Shown here piece after piece: positions 1-8,992 of a stretch of 64,000 nt of DNA. This DNA comes from Burkholderia sp. NRF60-BP8. Lineage in GTDB: Bacteria > Pseudomonadota > Gammaproteobacteria > Burkholderiales > Burkholderiaceae. Both the position numbers and the translations under genes were made by a program. The number at the start of each line of letters is the position of its first letter. Position 1 is the stretch's first letter. Where the stretch lies: positions 2,542,001 to 2,606,000 of the forward strand of contig NZ_CP013373.1 in NCBI RefSeq assembly GCF_001522585.2, in the 5' to 3' direction. The notes under the pieces are model-generated. The model made no database searches, was not told the DNA's origin, and saw nothing but the letters and a program-made list of their open reading frames with translations.

Positions 1-900
1 GTCGCGTGCGCCCGTCGTTTCTTTCAAAGCTTTCACCCACTTGCGCGCGGGCAGCTTCAGCGTGTCCTCGATCAGCTTCGCGCGGGCGTCGAGCTGCGCG
101 AACGGCACGTCGAGCTCGGGCCCCGAGAACGCGATCGCGATCCGGTTGCCGTCGTGCACTTCGGGCAGCGCGATCACGCGGTGATCGAACGCCGCGTTCA
201 GGTGCTTCATGTTGCGCACGAAGCTCGGATGATCGCCGAACAGGTTGATCGTCGCGATGCCGGCGTCGGCGAGGCAGCCGCGCACCGCGCGGTAGAACGC
301 GACGCTGTCGAGCACGGGGCCGCGCGCGGTCGCGTCGTACAGGTCGATCTGAATCGCGCCGGTCGTGCCGCGGTTGGCCGGGTCGTTGACGAAGTCCCAC
401 GCGTCGGCTTCGTGCACGACGAGGCGCGCGTCGTCGGGCGGCAGCGCGAACATCGTGCGCGCGGCGACGATCACGGCCGGGTTCAGCTCGACGGCCTCGA
501 CCTTCGCGTGCGGCAGGAAACGATGCGCGAACTTGGTCAGCGCGCCGGTGCCGAGCCCGAGCTGGACGATCCGCGCGGGCGTTTCGAGGAACAGCAGCCA
601 CGCCATCATCTGCTGCGCGTATTCGAGCTCGATATGCAGCGGCTTCGAGATCCGCATCGCGCCCTGCACCCACTCGGTGCCGAAGTGCAGGAAGCGCACG
701 CCGCCTTCTTCGGAGAACGTAACGGGCGCGAAGCGCGGCTTGCGCGGCGCTTCGAGCACCGGCACGTCGTCGTGTTCGTCGATGTCCGGGCGGCGCTTCA
801 CGCGCGGCGGCTGGAGCTTTTCGGAGCCGTTGTAGGCGGACGGCTTGCGTTGCTTGAACGCGCGTGCCTCGGCGGACGCGCGCTTGATCAGTCGGGTCAT
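1..900 (-). CDS. Spermidine-synthase-like methyltransferase (3' end cut by window)
   Basis: The first 300 codons of a class I SAM-dependent methyltransferase fold protein of the spermidine synthase/polyamine aminopropyltransferase type. Its start at 900 begins MTRLIKRASAEA. The nucleotide-binding strand-loop reads VQLGLGTGALTKFAHRFLP, followed by the acidic strand KVEAVELNPAV and a second motif IQIDLYDA, as in SpeE-like proteins. The basic, disordered N-terminal 40 residues and the lack of the full SpeE aminopropyl-acceptor signature make a true spermidine synthase uncertain. Many such betaproteobacterial proteins are annotated only as spermidine synthase-like. The gene runs off the left edge, so the C-terminus is not visible. 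Confidence 0.8.
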   Translation of the reverse strand, partial: MTRLIKRASAEARAFKQRKPSAYNGSEKLQPPRVKRRPDIDEHDDVPVLEAPRKPRFAPVTFSEEGGVRFLHFGTEWVQGAMRISKPLHIELEYAQQMMAWLLFLETPARIVQLGLGTGALTKFAHRFLPHAKVEAVELNPAVIVAARTMFALPPDDARLVVHEADAWDFVNDPANRGTTGAIQIDLYDATARGPVLDSVAFYRAVRGCLADAGIATINLFGDHPSFVRNMKHLNAAFDHRVIALPEVHDGNRIAIAFSGPELDVPFAQLDARAKLIEDTLKLPARKWVKALKETTGARD

Positions 901-1046
901 GATGGTTGAATCTCGCTGGGTGACGCTGGATGAGCGGACGAGAGGATAGCATTGGCGGAAGACGGAGGCTGCGACGCGCACCCCATCACGCGTGACGCCG
1001 GACCCCGTCGGCGCTACGCTGCGCTCGTGGATCCACAGGAGCGCGT

Positions 1047-1301
1047 ATGACCTCGAACGACAAGAAAATCTGGTTCCCGGCGAAGCGCTACGGCTGGGGA
1101 TGGGGGTTACCGGTAGCGTGGCAGGGCTGGGTCGTGCTGCTGCTGTTCGCGATCGGGATCGTCGCGAGCGCGTGGCTCGTGCCGCCGCAACGATCGCCGG
1201 TGGCGTACGGTGCCTGCATCGTGGTGCTGGTCGCGCTGCTGACTGCCGTGTGCTGGATCAAGGGCGAGAAGCCCCGCTGGCGATGGGGCAACGACGATTG
1301 A
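1047..1301 (+). CDS. Small two-helix inner-membrane protein, function unknown
   Basis: An 84-residue protein. After a basic N-terminus containing GYGWGWGLP-like aromatic/glycine residues it has two hydrophobic segments, roughly residues 24-45 and 52-70, and ends in a charged WIKGEKPRWRWGNDD tail. An AGGAG ribosome site lies about 5 bases before the ATG. The Trp/Gly-rich N-terminus preceding the first helix is typical of a widespread family of uncharacterised small proteobacterial membrane proteins. It stands alone, divergent from the methyltransferase gene. No function can be assigned. Confidence 0.75.
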   Translation: MTSNDKKIWFPAKRYGWGWGLPVAWQGWVVLLLFAIGIVASAWLVPPQRSPVAYGACIVVLVALLTAVCWIKGEKPRWRWGNDD

Positions 1302-1582
1302 GCTTCGACGCGACACGCCAACCCATGCGGTCGCGGTTCCTCCGCAACGCCCTCCTTTCGTCACCGATACGCCGCGACAGCACTCTGTCGAACGGCTGAA
1401 TTGTCTCGACTCTCCACGCGACGCAACACTGTGAAGCAGCGGCCTCCTGGCCGGAAGTTCACATCGCGTTTCCCGCTGGCGGCACCTGAGCGCGAACCGG
1501 CACCGCCCGTCGGTCACCATCGCCCGCCTGCATCGCTCCTGACACCGCTTTCGAACGGCCGCGCCGAATGCATCCGCGGCCC
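1302..1582. other. Intergenic stretch with no recognised gene
   Basis: About 280 bases between the small membrane protein and the toxin-antitoxin promoter. Reading frames here lack ribosome sites and recognisable protein features. No tRNA, repeat or strong hairpin was seen. Confidence 0.6.
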
Positions 1583-1611
1583 TTGAAATTATACCCAAAT
1601 AGGGATAAATT
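1583..1611 (+). promoter_or_regulatory. Putative sigma70 promoter with embedded inverted repeat, toxin-antitoxin operon
   Basis: TTGAAA at 1583-1588 and TAAATT at 1606-1611 are separated by 17 bases. Between and overlapping them lies an imperfect inverted repeat (TATACCC at 1589-1596 region, facing GGGATA at 1602-1607). This AT-rich island stands out in the GC-rich surroundings. Its position over the promoter is what an autoregulating HigA-type antitoxin operator would occupy. The -10 hexamer ends only 5 bases before the toxin ATG, so the transcript could be leaderless. Confidence 0.5.
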
Positions 1612-1616
1612 AATCG

Positions 1617-1979
1617 ATGGATCCATACATCAAACCGCTGTACTGGCTCGGCTCGGCGCGCAAGGACTTGAAAGCGATGCCCGAAGCCGTGCAGGACACG
1701 TTCGGTTATGCGCTGTATCCGGCGCAGACGGGACGCAGGCACGATCGGGCCAAGCCCTTGAGGGGATTCGGATCGGCAGGCGTGCTGGAGATCGTGGAAT
1801 CGGAAGACAACGGCACGTACCGCGCAATCTACACGGTGAAGCTGGGCGGCAGCGTCTACGTGCTGCACTGTTTCCAGAAGAAATCGTCGAGCGGCGTCGC
1901 GACACCCAGGCCGGACAGCGACCTCGTCCGCGAACGTCTGAAAGCGGCCAAAGCACACGCAACAGGAGAAAGGCGATGA
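1617..1979 (+). CDS. RelE/ParE-superfamily (Gp49/HigB-like) toxin
   Basis: A 120-residue basic protein of the phage Gp49-like/HigB type. The core contains the characteristic WLGSARKDLKAMPEAVQ helix, a strand carrying GVLEIVESEDNGTYRAIYTV and the C-terminal strand VYVLHCFQKKS. HigB-type toxins are ribosome-dependent mRNA endonucleases, so this one is expected to block translation when not bound by its antitoxin. The in-frame TAA at 1611-1613 fixes the ATG at 1617 as the earliest start, and no Shine-Dalgarno sequence precedes it. Toxin precedes antitoxin, the HigBA order, and its TGA overlaps the next ATG (ATGA). Confidence 0.85.
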   Translation: MDPYIKPLYWLGSARKDLKAMPEAVQDTFGYALYPAQTGRRHDRAKPLRGFGSAGVLEIVESEDNGTYRAIYTVKLGGSVYVLHCFQKKSSSGVATPRPDSDLVRERLKAAKAHATGERR

Positions 1980-2299
1980 TCGAAATCGAACCGGCCAGCG
2001 GGAACGTCTACGCTGACCTGGGCATGCGCGATGCCGACGAAATGCGGGTGAAGGCCCAGCTCGCCGCGAAGATCGCGGAAATCATCAAGGCGCGCAAATG
2101 GACGCAGCAGCACGCGGCACGATTGCTCGGCATCCCTCAGCCGAAGCTGTCGAACATGTTGCGCGGTCAGTTTCGCGGCGTGAGCGAGACAAAGATGCTC
2201 GAATGTCTCGCCAAGCTCGGACGCGACGTGCAGATCGTCGTCGGGCCGGACCGCCGGTCGGAAGCCGCAGGACACATCGAAGTCGTTTTCGCCGCCTGA
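1976..2299 (+). CDS. HigA-like XRE-family antitoxin
   Basis: A 107-residue protein with a central helix-turn-helix (about residues 40-75) containing WTQQHAARLLGIPQPKLSNM, the XRE/HigA-type arrangement. The N-terminal segment (EPASGNVYADLGMRDADEM) is the usual leader of this antitoxin subgroup. It should neutralise the preceding toxin and repress the operon by binding the inverted repeat near 1589-1607. The start overlaps the toxin stop by four bases, implying translational coupling. The gene converges with the DNA glycosylase gene downstream. Confidence 0.88.
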   Translation: MIEIEPASGNVYADLGMRDADEMRVKAQLAAKIAEIIKARKWTQQHAARLLGIPQPKLSNMLRGQFRGVSETKMLECLAKLGRDVQIVVGPDRRSEAAGHIEVVFAA

Positions 2300-2363
2300 C
2301 GGCAGCGTCGTTTCGATCGCACCGATGCGCTGGCCGCACATGCCGCCGGCAGCGCCCGGTCGA

Positions 2364-2840
2364 TCAAAGCACGATTCGACGCCAGTGCTCGAGCTTCTGC
2401 TCGAACGACAGCATCGCATTCGCGGGGCTCGACGAAGGCAGCACGAGTGTCTCGTACCCGGCTTGGCCGATCACGTCGGCGAATCGCCCAGCCGTCTTGC
2501 CGTTGAAGCACACGCGCTTGAGCAACGGCGCATGCGCGCGCAGCGAATCGAAGTCGTTCGGCTTCGCATTCCGGATCGCCGAATCGAGACTGCCCTGACG
2601 ATGGCACGCATCGAGGACGTCCCAGATGCCGATGCCGTGCGACAGCACGCGCTCGAGCCGCGCGTCGTACGACAATTCGTGCAGCATCGGCTCGCCGAGC
2701 ACCGCGCCGAGCAGCCGCCAGAACTGGTTGCGCGGATGCGCGTAGTACTGCGCGGCGTCGAGCGACGCCTCGCCCGGAAAGCTGCCGAGAATCATCGTGT
2801 GCGTATTCGGCGCGACGACCGGCGGAAAGCCTTGCAACAT
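2364..2840 (-). CDS. Hypoxanthine-DNA glycosylase (UDG superfamily family 6)
   Basis: A 158-residue DNA repair enzyme that removes deaminated adenine (hypoxanthine) from DNA. The first UDG motif is LGSFPGEASLDAAQYYAHPR followed by NQFW, and the second is LPSSSPANA. The GSFPG/YYAHPRNQFW combination is characteristic of the HDG (DNA-deoxyinosine glycosylase) family rather than Mug or Ung. The length is as expected for the family. It lies directly downstream of ubiC on the same strand, with start and stop overlapping near 2840, so the two are probably cotranscribed. Confidence 0.88.
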   Translation of the reverse strand: MLQGFPPVVAPNTHTMILGSFPGEASLDAAQYYAHPRNQFWRLLGAVLGEPMLHELSYDARLERVLSHGIGIWDVLDACHRQGSLDSAIRNAKPNDFDSLRAHAPLLKRVCFNGKTAGRFADVIGQAGYETLVLPSSSPANAMLSFEQKLEHWRRIVL

Positions 2841-3436
2841 CACGCGTCTCCGTGCTGCCCGCCCGATCGCGGCCCGTCGCCGTGCTCGGCGAGATGGCGC
2901 CACAGCGCCGGCAGCATGCACTCGGTGACCATCAACGGCTTGCCGTGACGCTGGAACACCGAGCGGCGCGCGGCAAACGCATGCGGCGCTCGCACGCCCT
3001 GCAACGCATGGCTCGCGAGCGCATACAGCGGATGACCGGCGATCACGCGCCGGCTCACGAGCGCCGAGCGCTCGACCTGCGGATCGGTGTACAGCAGCTC
3101 GGCGAGCGGCCGCGTGCGCAGCCGCCGCATCGCCTGCCACACGCCCTTGCTGGCGGCGAGCGGCGCAATGCTGTGCGCGGCGACGTACGGCGTGCCGTCG
3201 ACCGACAAAATCACCTCGCGCACCCACATCGGCGCGCGCGGCGAACTGGCGAGCGCGTCCGGCTCGTCGAACCACGGCGAGTCGACGGCCTCGCGCGTCA
3301 CGCGCACGTTCACGCGGCCGAGCCGCGCGAGATGCGCGGTCAGCGATCCGCCGCGCGTCAGCCAGTCGCGCTGGTCGAGCGTGCAGCCAGGCCGCGGCGT
3401 CTCGCGCCAGCCGGCCCGAGCGCCGTCGAATCGCAT
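2840..3436 (-). CDS. ubiC: Chorismate lyase UbiC
   Basis: A 198-residue cytosolic enzyme converting chorismate to 4-hydroxybenzoate and pyruvate, the first committed step of ubiquinone synthesis. Recognised by [13 protein letters not shown] near the N-terminus, [11 protein letters not shown], and the C-terminal [13 protein letters not shown], which contains the conserved glutamate of the family. I chose the ATG at 3436. A GTG at 3448 overlaps the htpG stop (GTGA) and would add four residues, and could be used by translational coupling. It sits between htpG and the glycosylase gene on the same strand. Confidence 0.88.
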   Translation of the reverse strand: MRFDGARAGWRETPRPGCTLDQRDWLTRGGSLTAHLARLGRVNVRVTREAVDSPWFDEPDALASSPRAPMWVREVILSVDGTPYVAAHSIAPLAASKGVWQAMRRLRTRPLAELLYTDPQVERSALVSRRVIAGHPLYALASHALQGVRAPHAFAARRSVFQRHGKPLMVTECMLPALWRHLAEHGDGPRSGGQHGDA

Positions 3437-3444
3437 GCGCGCGT

Positions 3445-5343
3445 TCACGCGGCGCGCGACAGCAGCAGCGCGTTGGTCCGCTTCACGAAGCTCGCCGGAT
3501 CGTCGAGCATGCCGCCTTCGGCCAACAGCGCCTGATCGAACAGCAGATGGCACCAGTCGCCGAAATCGGCGCTGTCGGCCTTCAGCTGCTTCACGAGCGC
3601 GTGCTCGGGATTGATCTCGAGGATCGGCTGCATCGCCGGCGCATTCTGGCCGGCCGCCTTCAGCATCCGCTGCAGGTAGCCGCTCATGTCGTTGTCGTCC
3701 GCGACGAGGCACGACGGCGAATCGGTCAGGCGGAACGTGACGCGCACTTCCTTCACCTTGTCGCCGAGCGCTTCCTTCATCTTCTCGACGATCGGCTTGA
3801 TCGCCTCGCCCGCCTGCTCCTGCGCCTTCTTTTCCTCGTCGTTCAGCTCGCCGAGATCGAGATCGCCGCGGGCCACGCTCGCGAGCGGCTTGCCGTCGAA
3901 TTCGTGCAGGAACGACAGCATCCATTCGTCGACGCGGTCGGTCAGCAACAGCACCTCGACACCCTTCTTGCGGAACACTTCCAGATGCGGGCTGTTCTTC
4001 GCGGCCTGCCACGTATCGGCGGTCACGTAGTAGATCTTGCTCTGCTCGGGCTTCATGCGCGACACGTAGTCGGCGAGCGACACGTCCTGCGCGTCGGTGT
4101 CGCCGTGCGTCGACGCGAAGCGCAGCAGCTTCGCGATGCGCTCGCGGTTCGCGTGATCCTCGCCGACGCCTTCCTTCAGCACCTGGCCGAATGCGCTCCA
4201 GAACGTCTTGTACTTCTCCTTGCCGGCGTCGTCTTCCGCGTTCGCGAGTTCCTCGAGCATCGACAGCGCGCGCTTCGTCACGCCTTCGCGGATCGCCTTC
4301 ACGTCGCGGCTTTCCTGCAGGATCTCGCGCGACACGTTCAGCGGCAGGTCGACCGAATCGACGACGCCCTTCACGAAGCGCAGGTATTGCGGCAGCAGTT
4401 GCTCGGCGTCGTCCATGATGAACACGCGCTTCACGTACAGCTTCAGGCCCCCGCGATAGTCGCGGTTCCACAGGTCGAACGGCGCGCGCGCCGGCACGAA
4501 CAGCAACTGCGTGTATTCGCTGCGGCCCTCGACGCGGTTGTGCGTCCACGTGAGCGGATCCTGGTGATCGTGCGCGATGTGCTGGTAGAACTGCGTGTAC
4601 TGCTCGTCGGTGATGTCGCTCTTCGAACGCGTCCACAGCGCGCTCGCCTGGTTGACGGTCTCGTCCTCGTCCTTCAGGACCATCTCGCCCTTCTCCTGAT
4701 CCCACTCTTCCTTCTTCATCAGGATCGGCAGCGCGATGTGGTCGGAGTACTTCTGGATGATCGATTTCAGGCGATGCGACGACAGCAGGTCGTCCTCGCC
4801 TTCGCGCAGGTGCAGCGTGATCGTCGTGCCGCGCTGCGCGCGCTCGATCGCGTCGATCGTGAAATCGCCCTCGCCGGCGCTTTCCCAGCGCACGGCTTCG
4901 TTCGCGGGCAGGCCCGCGCGGCGCGTTTCGACGGTGATCTTGTCCGCGACGATGAAACCAGAGTAGAAGCCCACGCCGAACTGGCCGATCAGCGCCGCGT
5001 CCTTCTGCTGGTCGCCGGACAGCTTCGTGAAGAATTCCTTGGTGCCCGAACGCGCGATCGTGCCGAGGTTCGCGATCGCCTCGTCGCGGCTCATGCCGAT
5101 GCCGTTGTCGTCGATCGTGATCGTGCGCGCGGCCTTGTCGTAGCCGATGCGGATGCGCAGGTTCGGGTCGTTCTCGTACAGCGCGTTGTCCGCGAGCGCT
5201 TCGAAACGCAGCTTGTCGGCTGCGTCGGACGCATTCGACACCAGTTCGCGCAGGAAGATTTCCTTGTTGCTGTAGAGCGAATGGATCATCAGGTGGAGGA
5301 GTTGCTTGACCTCTGCCTGAAAGCTCATCGTTTCGTGTGCCAT
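3445..5343 (-). CDS. htpG: Molecular chaperone HtpG (bacterial Hsp90)
   Basis: A 632-residue cytosolic ATP-dependent chaperone homologous to Hsp90. The N-terminal GHKL ATPase domain shows [19 protein letters not shown], the [10 protein letters not shown] loop and [10 protein letters not shown]. The middle domain contains the conserved LYVKRVFI and [10 protein letters not shown] segments, and the C-terminal dimerisation domain follows to residue 632. The length matches the family (624 in E. coli). The first ATG is preceded by an AAGAGGAAAC ribosome site. A long GC-rich inverted repeat lies 38-98 bases upstream of the start. Confidence 0.98.
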   Translation of the reverse strand: MAHETMSFQAEVKQLLHLMIHSLYSNKEIFLRELVSNASDAADKLRFEALADNALYENDPNLRIRIGYDKAARTITIDDNGIGMSRDEAIANLGTIARSGTKEFFTKLSGDQQKDAALIGQFGVGFYSGFIVADKITVETRRAGLPANEAVRWESAGEGDFTIDAIERAQRGTTITLHLREGEDDLLSSHRLKSIIQKYSDHIALPILMKKEEWDQEKGEMVLKDEDETVNQASALWTRSKSDITDEQYTQFYQHIAHDHQDPLTWTHNRVEGRSEYTQLLFVPARAPFDLWNRDYRGGLKLYVKRVFIMDDAEQLLPQYLRFVKGVVDSVDLPLNVSREILQESRDVKAIREGVTKRALSMLEELANAEDDAGKEKYKTFWSAFGQVLKEGVGEDHANRERIAKLLRFASTHGDTDAQDVSLADYVSRMKPEQSKIYYVTADTWQAAKNSPHLEVFRKKGVEVLLLTDRVDEWMLSFLHEFDGKPLASVARGDLDLGELNDEEKKAQEQAGEAIKPIVEKMKEALGDKVKEVRVTFRLTDSPSCLVADDNDMSGYLQRMLKAAGQNAPAMQPILEINPEHALVKQLKADSADFGDWCHLLFDQALLAEGGMLDDPASFVKRTNALLLSRAA

Positions 5344-5381
5344 GGATACTGTTTCCTCTTACTTGAACTGAACAGGGGTGA

Positions 5382-5441
5382 CGCCGGCGCCCGGCGCGCG
5401 ATGCCGGCGGCCCCACGAAGGACGACCGCCGGGCGCCGGCG
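5382..5441. repeat. 15-bp perfect GC-rich inverted repeat between mocR-type gene and htpG
   Basis: The arms at 5382-5396 and 5427-5441 are perfectly complementary over 15 bases (CGCCGGCGCCCGGCG and its complement) with a 30-base loop. On the minus strand this is downstream of the MocR-type gene and inside the likely htpG leader. No T-run follows on either side, so a classical intrinsic terminator is not supported. Confidence 0.7.
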
Positions 5442-5501
5442 GTTTGCGCGCGTATCTGGGGACGGTGCGCGGCATTTCAAGAGCCGGCCCGCCGCGCCGC
5501 G

Positions 5502-6962
5502 TCACGACGCGCGCCGTACCGCCGAATCGATATAGCGCGCCAGCAGCCCCGGCAGCGCCGGATCGCCGCAGTTCGCGACGTTGAAGCGCATCCACGTGGA
5601 CGGCGACTGCTGCGGCGAGAACAGGCTGCCCGGCGTCAGCAGGAAGCCGGCCTCGTGCGCGACCGCCGCGAGCGCGTCCGAATCGACGCCCGTGTCGGCC
5701 CACAGGAACATCCCGGCCGCCGGCATCGTGAAGAGCCCGAGCCCCGTGCGCTCGAGCATCCGGGCGGTCTTGTCGCGCACGCCGTCGAGCCGCGCGCGCA
5801 GCCGCTCGACATGGCGCCGGTAATGCCCTTCGGTCAGGATCTTGTACAGCACGCGCTCGTTGAGCTCGGGCGTCGTCATCCCGACCAGCATCTTCTGGTC
5901 GGTGACCGCCTTCGCGATCTCTGGCGCGCAGGCCACGTACCCGACCCGCAAGTTCGCCGCGAGCGTCTTCGAGTAGCTGCCGAGGTAGATCACCCGCTTC
6001 AACTGGTCGAGGCTCGCGAGGCGCGTGGCCGGATAGCTCGGCGGGCACAGGTCGCCGTACACGTCGTCCTCGACGACGAGGAAGTCGTAGGCCTCCGCGA
6101 GCTTCAGAATCCGGAACGCCTGCGCGGCCGACAGCGACGTGCCGGTCGGGTTCTGCAGCACCGAGTTGATCACGAGCATCTTCGGCCGCCACATCTGCAC
6201 CAGGGTTTCGAGCGCATCGAGGTCGGGGCCGTCGGGCGTATACGGCATCCCGACGAGTTGCGCGCCCTGCGCCGCGAAACGGCCGAACATCTGGAACCAC
6301 GCGGGGTCGCCGACGATCACCGCATCGCCCGGCCGCACGTAGATCCGCGCAATCAGGTCGATGGCCTGCGTGATGCCGGAAACCAGCACGATCTGTTCGG
6401 GTTTCGCGCCGATCTCGACTTCGGCGAGGCGCGTCTGCAGTTGCTGGCGCAGCGGCAGGAAGCCCTGCGCGGTGCCGAAGCCGAGCATCTGCGCGCCCGA
6501 CTGGCGCCCGAGCGCGCGCAGCGCGCCGGTGATCAGCTCGCCGTCGAGCCAGCGGCCCGGCAGGTAGCCGAGGCCCGGGCCCTTCTCCGGGCTGACGGTG
6601 TGCAGCATGTTGCGCAGCAGCCAGACGACGTCGATCGTGTTGTGCACGGGCGCGGCCTCGGCCACGCGCGCGGCGCCGTCGGCCGGCTGCGGGCCCGCGG
6701 CCGTGCGCTCGCGCACGTAGAAGCCGGAGCCGCGCCGCGAATCGAGGTAGCCCTGCGCGACGAGGCGCTCGTAGGCCTCGACGACGGTGAAGCGCGACAC
6801 GCTCTTGTCGAGCGCGAGCTTGCGGATCGACGGCATGCGCATGCCGGGACGGAACACGCGTTCGTCGATGCGCCGCCGCGCCCACTGGACCAGCTGGTCG
6901 ACGAGCGTGAGCGTGGCCGTGTCGTGCGGCGCGGGAATCTGGGCGAGTGGGACGGTGGACAT
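5502..6962 (-). CDS. MocR/PdxR-type regulator (GntR HTH fused to aminotransferase domain)
   Basis: A 486-residue fusion regulator. The N-terminal winged helix (about residues 20-85) contains MRMPSIRKLALDKSVSRFTV and a DSRRGSGFYV wing, followed by a fold-type I aminotransferase domain. The PLP-lysine motif is GSYSKTLAANLRVGY, preceded by NPTGTS and the VVEDDVYGD aspartate strand. MocR proteins use bound PLP or an amine ligand to control genes of vitamin B6, GABA, taurine or amino-acid metabolism. The ATG at 6962 follows GGAG. An in-frame TTG at 6977 is less likely. The divergent gene at 7192 and its downstream neighbours are candidate targets. Confidence 0.9.
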   Translation of the reverse strand: MSTVPLAQIPAPHDTATLTLVDQLVQWARRRIDERVFRPGMRMPSIRKLALDKSVSRFTVVEAYERLVAQGYLDSRRGSGFYVRERTAAGPQPADGAARVAEAAPVHNTIDVVWLLRNMLHTVSPEKGPGLGYLPGRWLDGELITGALRALGRQSGAQMLGFGTAQGFLPLRQQLQTRLAEVEIGAKPEQIVLVSGITQAIDLIARIYVRPGDAVIVGDPAWFQMFGRFAAQGAQLVGMPYTPDGPDLDALETLVQMWRPKMLVINSVLQNPTGTSLSAAQAFRILKLAEAYDFLVVEDDVYGDLCPPSYPATRLASLDQLKRVIYLGSYSKTLAANLRVGYVACAPEIAKAVTDQKMLVGMTTPELNERVLYKILTEGHYRRHVERLRARLDGVRDKTARMLERTGLGLFTMPAAGMFLWADTGVDSDALAAVAHEAGFLLTPGSLFSPQQSPSTWMRFNVANCGDPALPGLLARYIDSAVRRAS

Positions 6963-6978
6963 GGGCGGCGACTCCAAC

Positions 6979-7020
6979 TGTACCGAAGGCTATCGCGCCG
7001 ATTGTACCGTTACTGTGCCG
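6979..7020. promoter_or_regulatory. Putative MocR operator: three TGTRCCG direct repeats
   Basis: TGTACCG at 6979-6985, TGTACCG at 7003-7009 and TGTGCCG at 7014-7020 are direct repeats spaced 24 and 11 bases apart. They lie just upstream of the MocR start in the divergent intergenic region. An oppositely oriented CAACTGTAA occurs at about 7031-7039. MocR dimers are known to bind two direct repeats, so this is a plausible autoregulatory site. That assignment is inferred. Confidence 0.5.
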
Positions 7021-7191
7021 GTAGCGACGATTACAGTTGACCGGAATGGCGATCGTGCGGCCGCCGGTTCGGCCCCGCCGCACGTGGCGCCGCGCCTGCC
7101 GGCCCGCATCGCGGCCAGGCACCGGCCGGTCCGGCCCCCGCCCGGCGCCTCGCCCGCTTACCATGACACTTTCGCTTCCCGCCCGACGCTC

Positions 7192-7884
7192 ATGCCAGCT
7201 CGCTCCCTGACACTCGACCACCTCGTGATTGCCGCGCGCACCCTCGACGAAGGCGTGCGCCACGTCGCCGACGCGCTCGGCATCGAACCGGCCGGCGGCG
7301 GCCGCCACCCGCTGATGCGGACCCACAATGCGCTGTTCGGCGCATGGGGCGGGCTCTACCTCGAAGTGATCGCGATCGACCCCGACGCGCTCGCGCCGGA
7401 CGACGACGCGAAGCCGCCGCGCGCGCGGCTGTTCGCCCTCGACGATCCGGCGCTCCACGCGCGGCTCGCGCAGGGTCCGTTTCTCGCACACTGGGTCGCG
7501 CGCGTCGACCGCCCGCGCCAGCTTGCGCTGTGGCAGCGCCAGTATCCGGCCCGTATCGCGCCCGTCGTGGCGATGCGGCGCGGCGACCTGAGCTGGGGCC
7601 TCACGGTGCCCGACGACGGCAGCTTCCCCGCCTGGCAAGGCGCAGGCGACGGCCTCGTGCCGTCGCTGATCCAGTGGGACAGCCCGCGCCACCCGTCCGA
7701 TTCGCTGCCCGGCGACGGCATCGCGCTGAAAGCGCTCAAGGGCGCCCACCCGCGCGCGGATGCGATCCGCGCGCAGCTCGACTGGCTCGGCGCCGCTCAC
7801 CTGCTCGACATCGAATCGACCGACGGCCCGCCGGCGCTCGTCGCCGAATTCGACACGCCGCAGGGCCCGCGCACGCTGCGCTGA
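7192..7884 (+). CDS. Glyoxalase-like (VOC superfamily, Glyoxalase_3 type) protein
   Basis: A 230-residue protein opening with the VOC-fold signature LTLDHLVIAARTLDEGVRHV and a later ALFGAWGGLYLEVIAID, the arrangement of the Glyoxalase_3 family. VOC proteins are metal-dependent lyases, dioxygenases or isomerases, and the substrate here is unknown. The ATG at 7192 is the last in-frame start before the domain. The gene is divergent from the MocR regulator and lies 47 bases before the EamA exporter gene on the same strand, so it is probably first in a MocR-controlled operon. Confidence 0.8.
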   Translation: MPARSLTLDHLVIAARTLDEGVRHVADALGIEPAGGGRHPLMRTHNALFGAWGGLYLEVIAIDPDALAPDDDAKPPRARLFALDDPALHARLAQGPFLAHWVARVDRPRQLALWQRQYPARIAPVVAMRRGDLSWGLTVPDDGSFPAWQGAGDGLVPSLIQWDSPRHPSDSLPGDGIALKALKGAHPRADAIRAQLDWLGAAHLLDIESTDGPPALVAEFDTPQGPRTLR

Positions 7885-7931
7885 ACGCCCGCCCGATCGT
7901 CATCACCCTGCAAGACGGAGACACCCACGAC

Positions 7932-8840
7932 ATGAATTCGCGCGAAACCCGGGGCATGCTGCTCGGCCTCATCGGCGTGATGATTTTCAGCCTGACGCTG
8001 CCGATGACGCGGATCGTCGTATCCGAACTCCATCCGCTGCTCAACGGGCTCGGCCGCGCGCTCGCCGCCGCCGTGCCGGCCGGCCTGCTGCTGTGGTGGC
8101 GCCGCGAGCCGCTGCCGACGCGCGCGCAACTGAAGAGCCTCGCGATCACGTCGGCCGGCGTGATCGTCGCGTATCCGGTGTTCTCGGCGTGGGCGATGAA
8201 ATCGGTGCCGGCGTCGCACGGCGCGGTGGTCAACGGGTTGCAGCCGTTGTTCGTCGCGCTGTACGCGGCATGGCTGTCGCACGAACGGCCGTCCAGGGCG
8301 TTCTGGGCCAGCGCGGTGGCCGGCAGCGCGCTCGTGATCGCGTTCGCGCTGCGCGACGGCGGCGGCGCCGTGCAGGCCGGCGACGCGCTGATGCTCGTCG
8401 CGGTCGGCATCGGCGCGCTCGGCTATGCGGAAGGCGCGCGCCTCGCGCGCCAGATCGGCGGCTGGCAGGTGATCTGCTGGGCGCTCGTCGTGTCGGCGCC
8501 GTTCCTCGTGCTGCCGGTCGGCTGGCTCGCGTGGATGCAACACGCCGCGCATCCGGGCCCGCTCGCGCTACGCACGTGGCTCGCGTTCGGCTACGTGACC
8601 CTTTTTTCGCAGTTCATCGGCTTTTTCGCGTGGTACGCGGGGCTCGCGATGGGCGGCACCGCGCGCGTCGGCCAGGTGCAACTGCTGCAGATTTTCTTCA
8701 CGATCGCGTTTTCCGCACTGCTGTTCGGCGAAACGGTCACGTCGTCGACGTGGCTGTTCGCCGCCGCCGTGATCGCGACCGTGGTGCTCGGGCGCCGCTC
8801 GGCGGTCGCCACGGCGCCGCATCCCGCTCGCGCCGGCTGA
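7932..8840 (+). CDS. EamA/DMT-superfamily exporter
   Basis: A 302-residue inner-membrane protein with about ten hydrophobic segments in two EamA repeats. Telling segments include LLGLIGVMIFSLTLPMTRIV in the first repeat and FFAWYAGLAMGGTARVGQVQ in the second, which is the typical DMT pattern. Such proteins usually export amino acids or other metabolites. It follows the glyoxalase-like gene and precedes an aminotransferase/RidA/PhzF set, which suggests an amino-acid-derived substrate (inference). Confidence 0.87.
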   Translation: MNSRETRGMLLGLIGVMIFSLTLPMTRIVVSELHPLLNGLGRALAAAVPAGLLLWWRREPLPTRAQLKSLAITSAGVIVAYPVFSAWAMKSVPASHGAVVNGLQPLFVALYAAWLSHERPSRAFWASAVAGSALVIAFALRDGGGAVQAGDALMLVAVGIGALGYAEGARLARQIGGWQVICWALVVSAPFLVLPVGWLAWMQHAAHPGPLALRTWLAFGYVTLFSQFIGFFAWYAGLAMGGTARVGQVQLLQIFFTIAFSALLFGETVTSSTWLFAAAVIATVVLGRRSAVATAPHPARAG

Positions 8841-8992
8841 ACAGGTACGCCATAATGGCTGCTTTGCCTGATCGGTGTTGCCCACCCAGCCGCGAAGGCT
8901 CGATCGCGCTCGCGTTCGCCCACCCGGCAGCGTCGAAACGATCCGCCCGAGCGACCTTTCTTGACTGACCACGATACCCGAACGAGGAGACT

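Noticed and set aside
3547..5535. A 662-codon frame antisense to htpG
   Set aside because: Low-complexity Arg/Leu/Val-rich shadow of htpG with no domain.
6963..6977. TTG start at 6977 for the MocR-type gene
   Set aside because: It adds five residues and lacks a better ribosome site than the ATG at 6962, which is preceded by GGAG.
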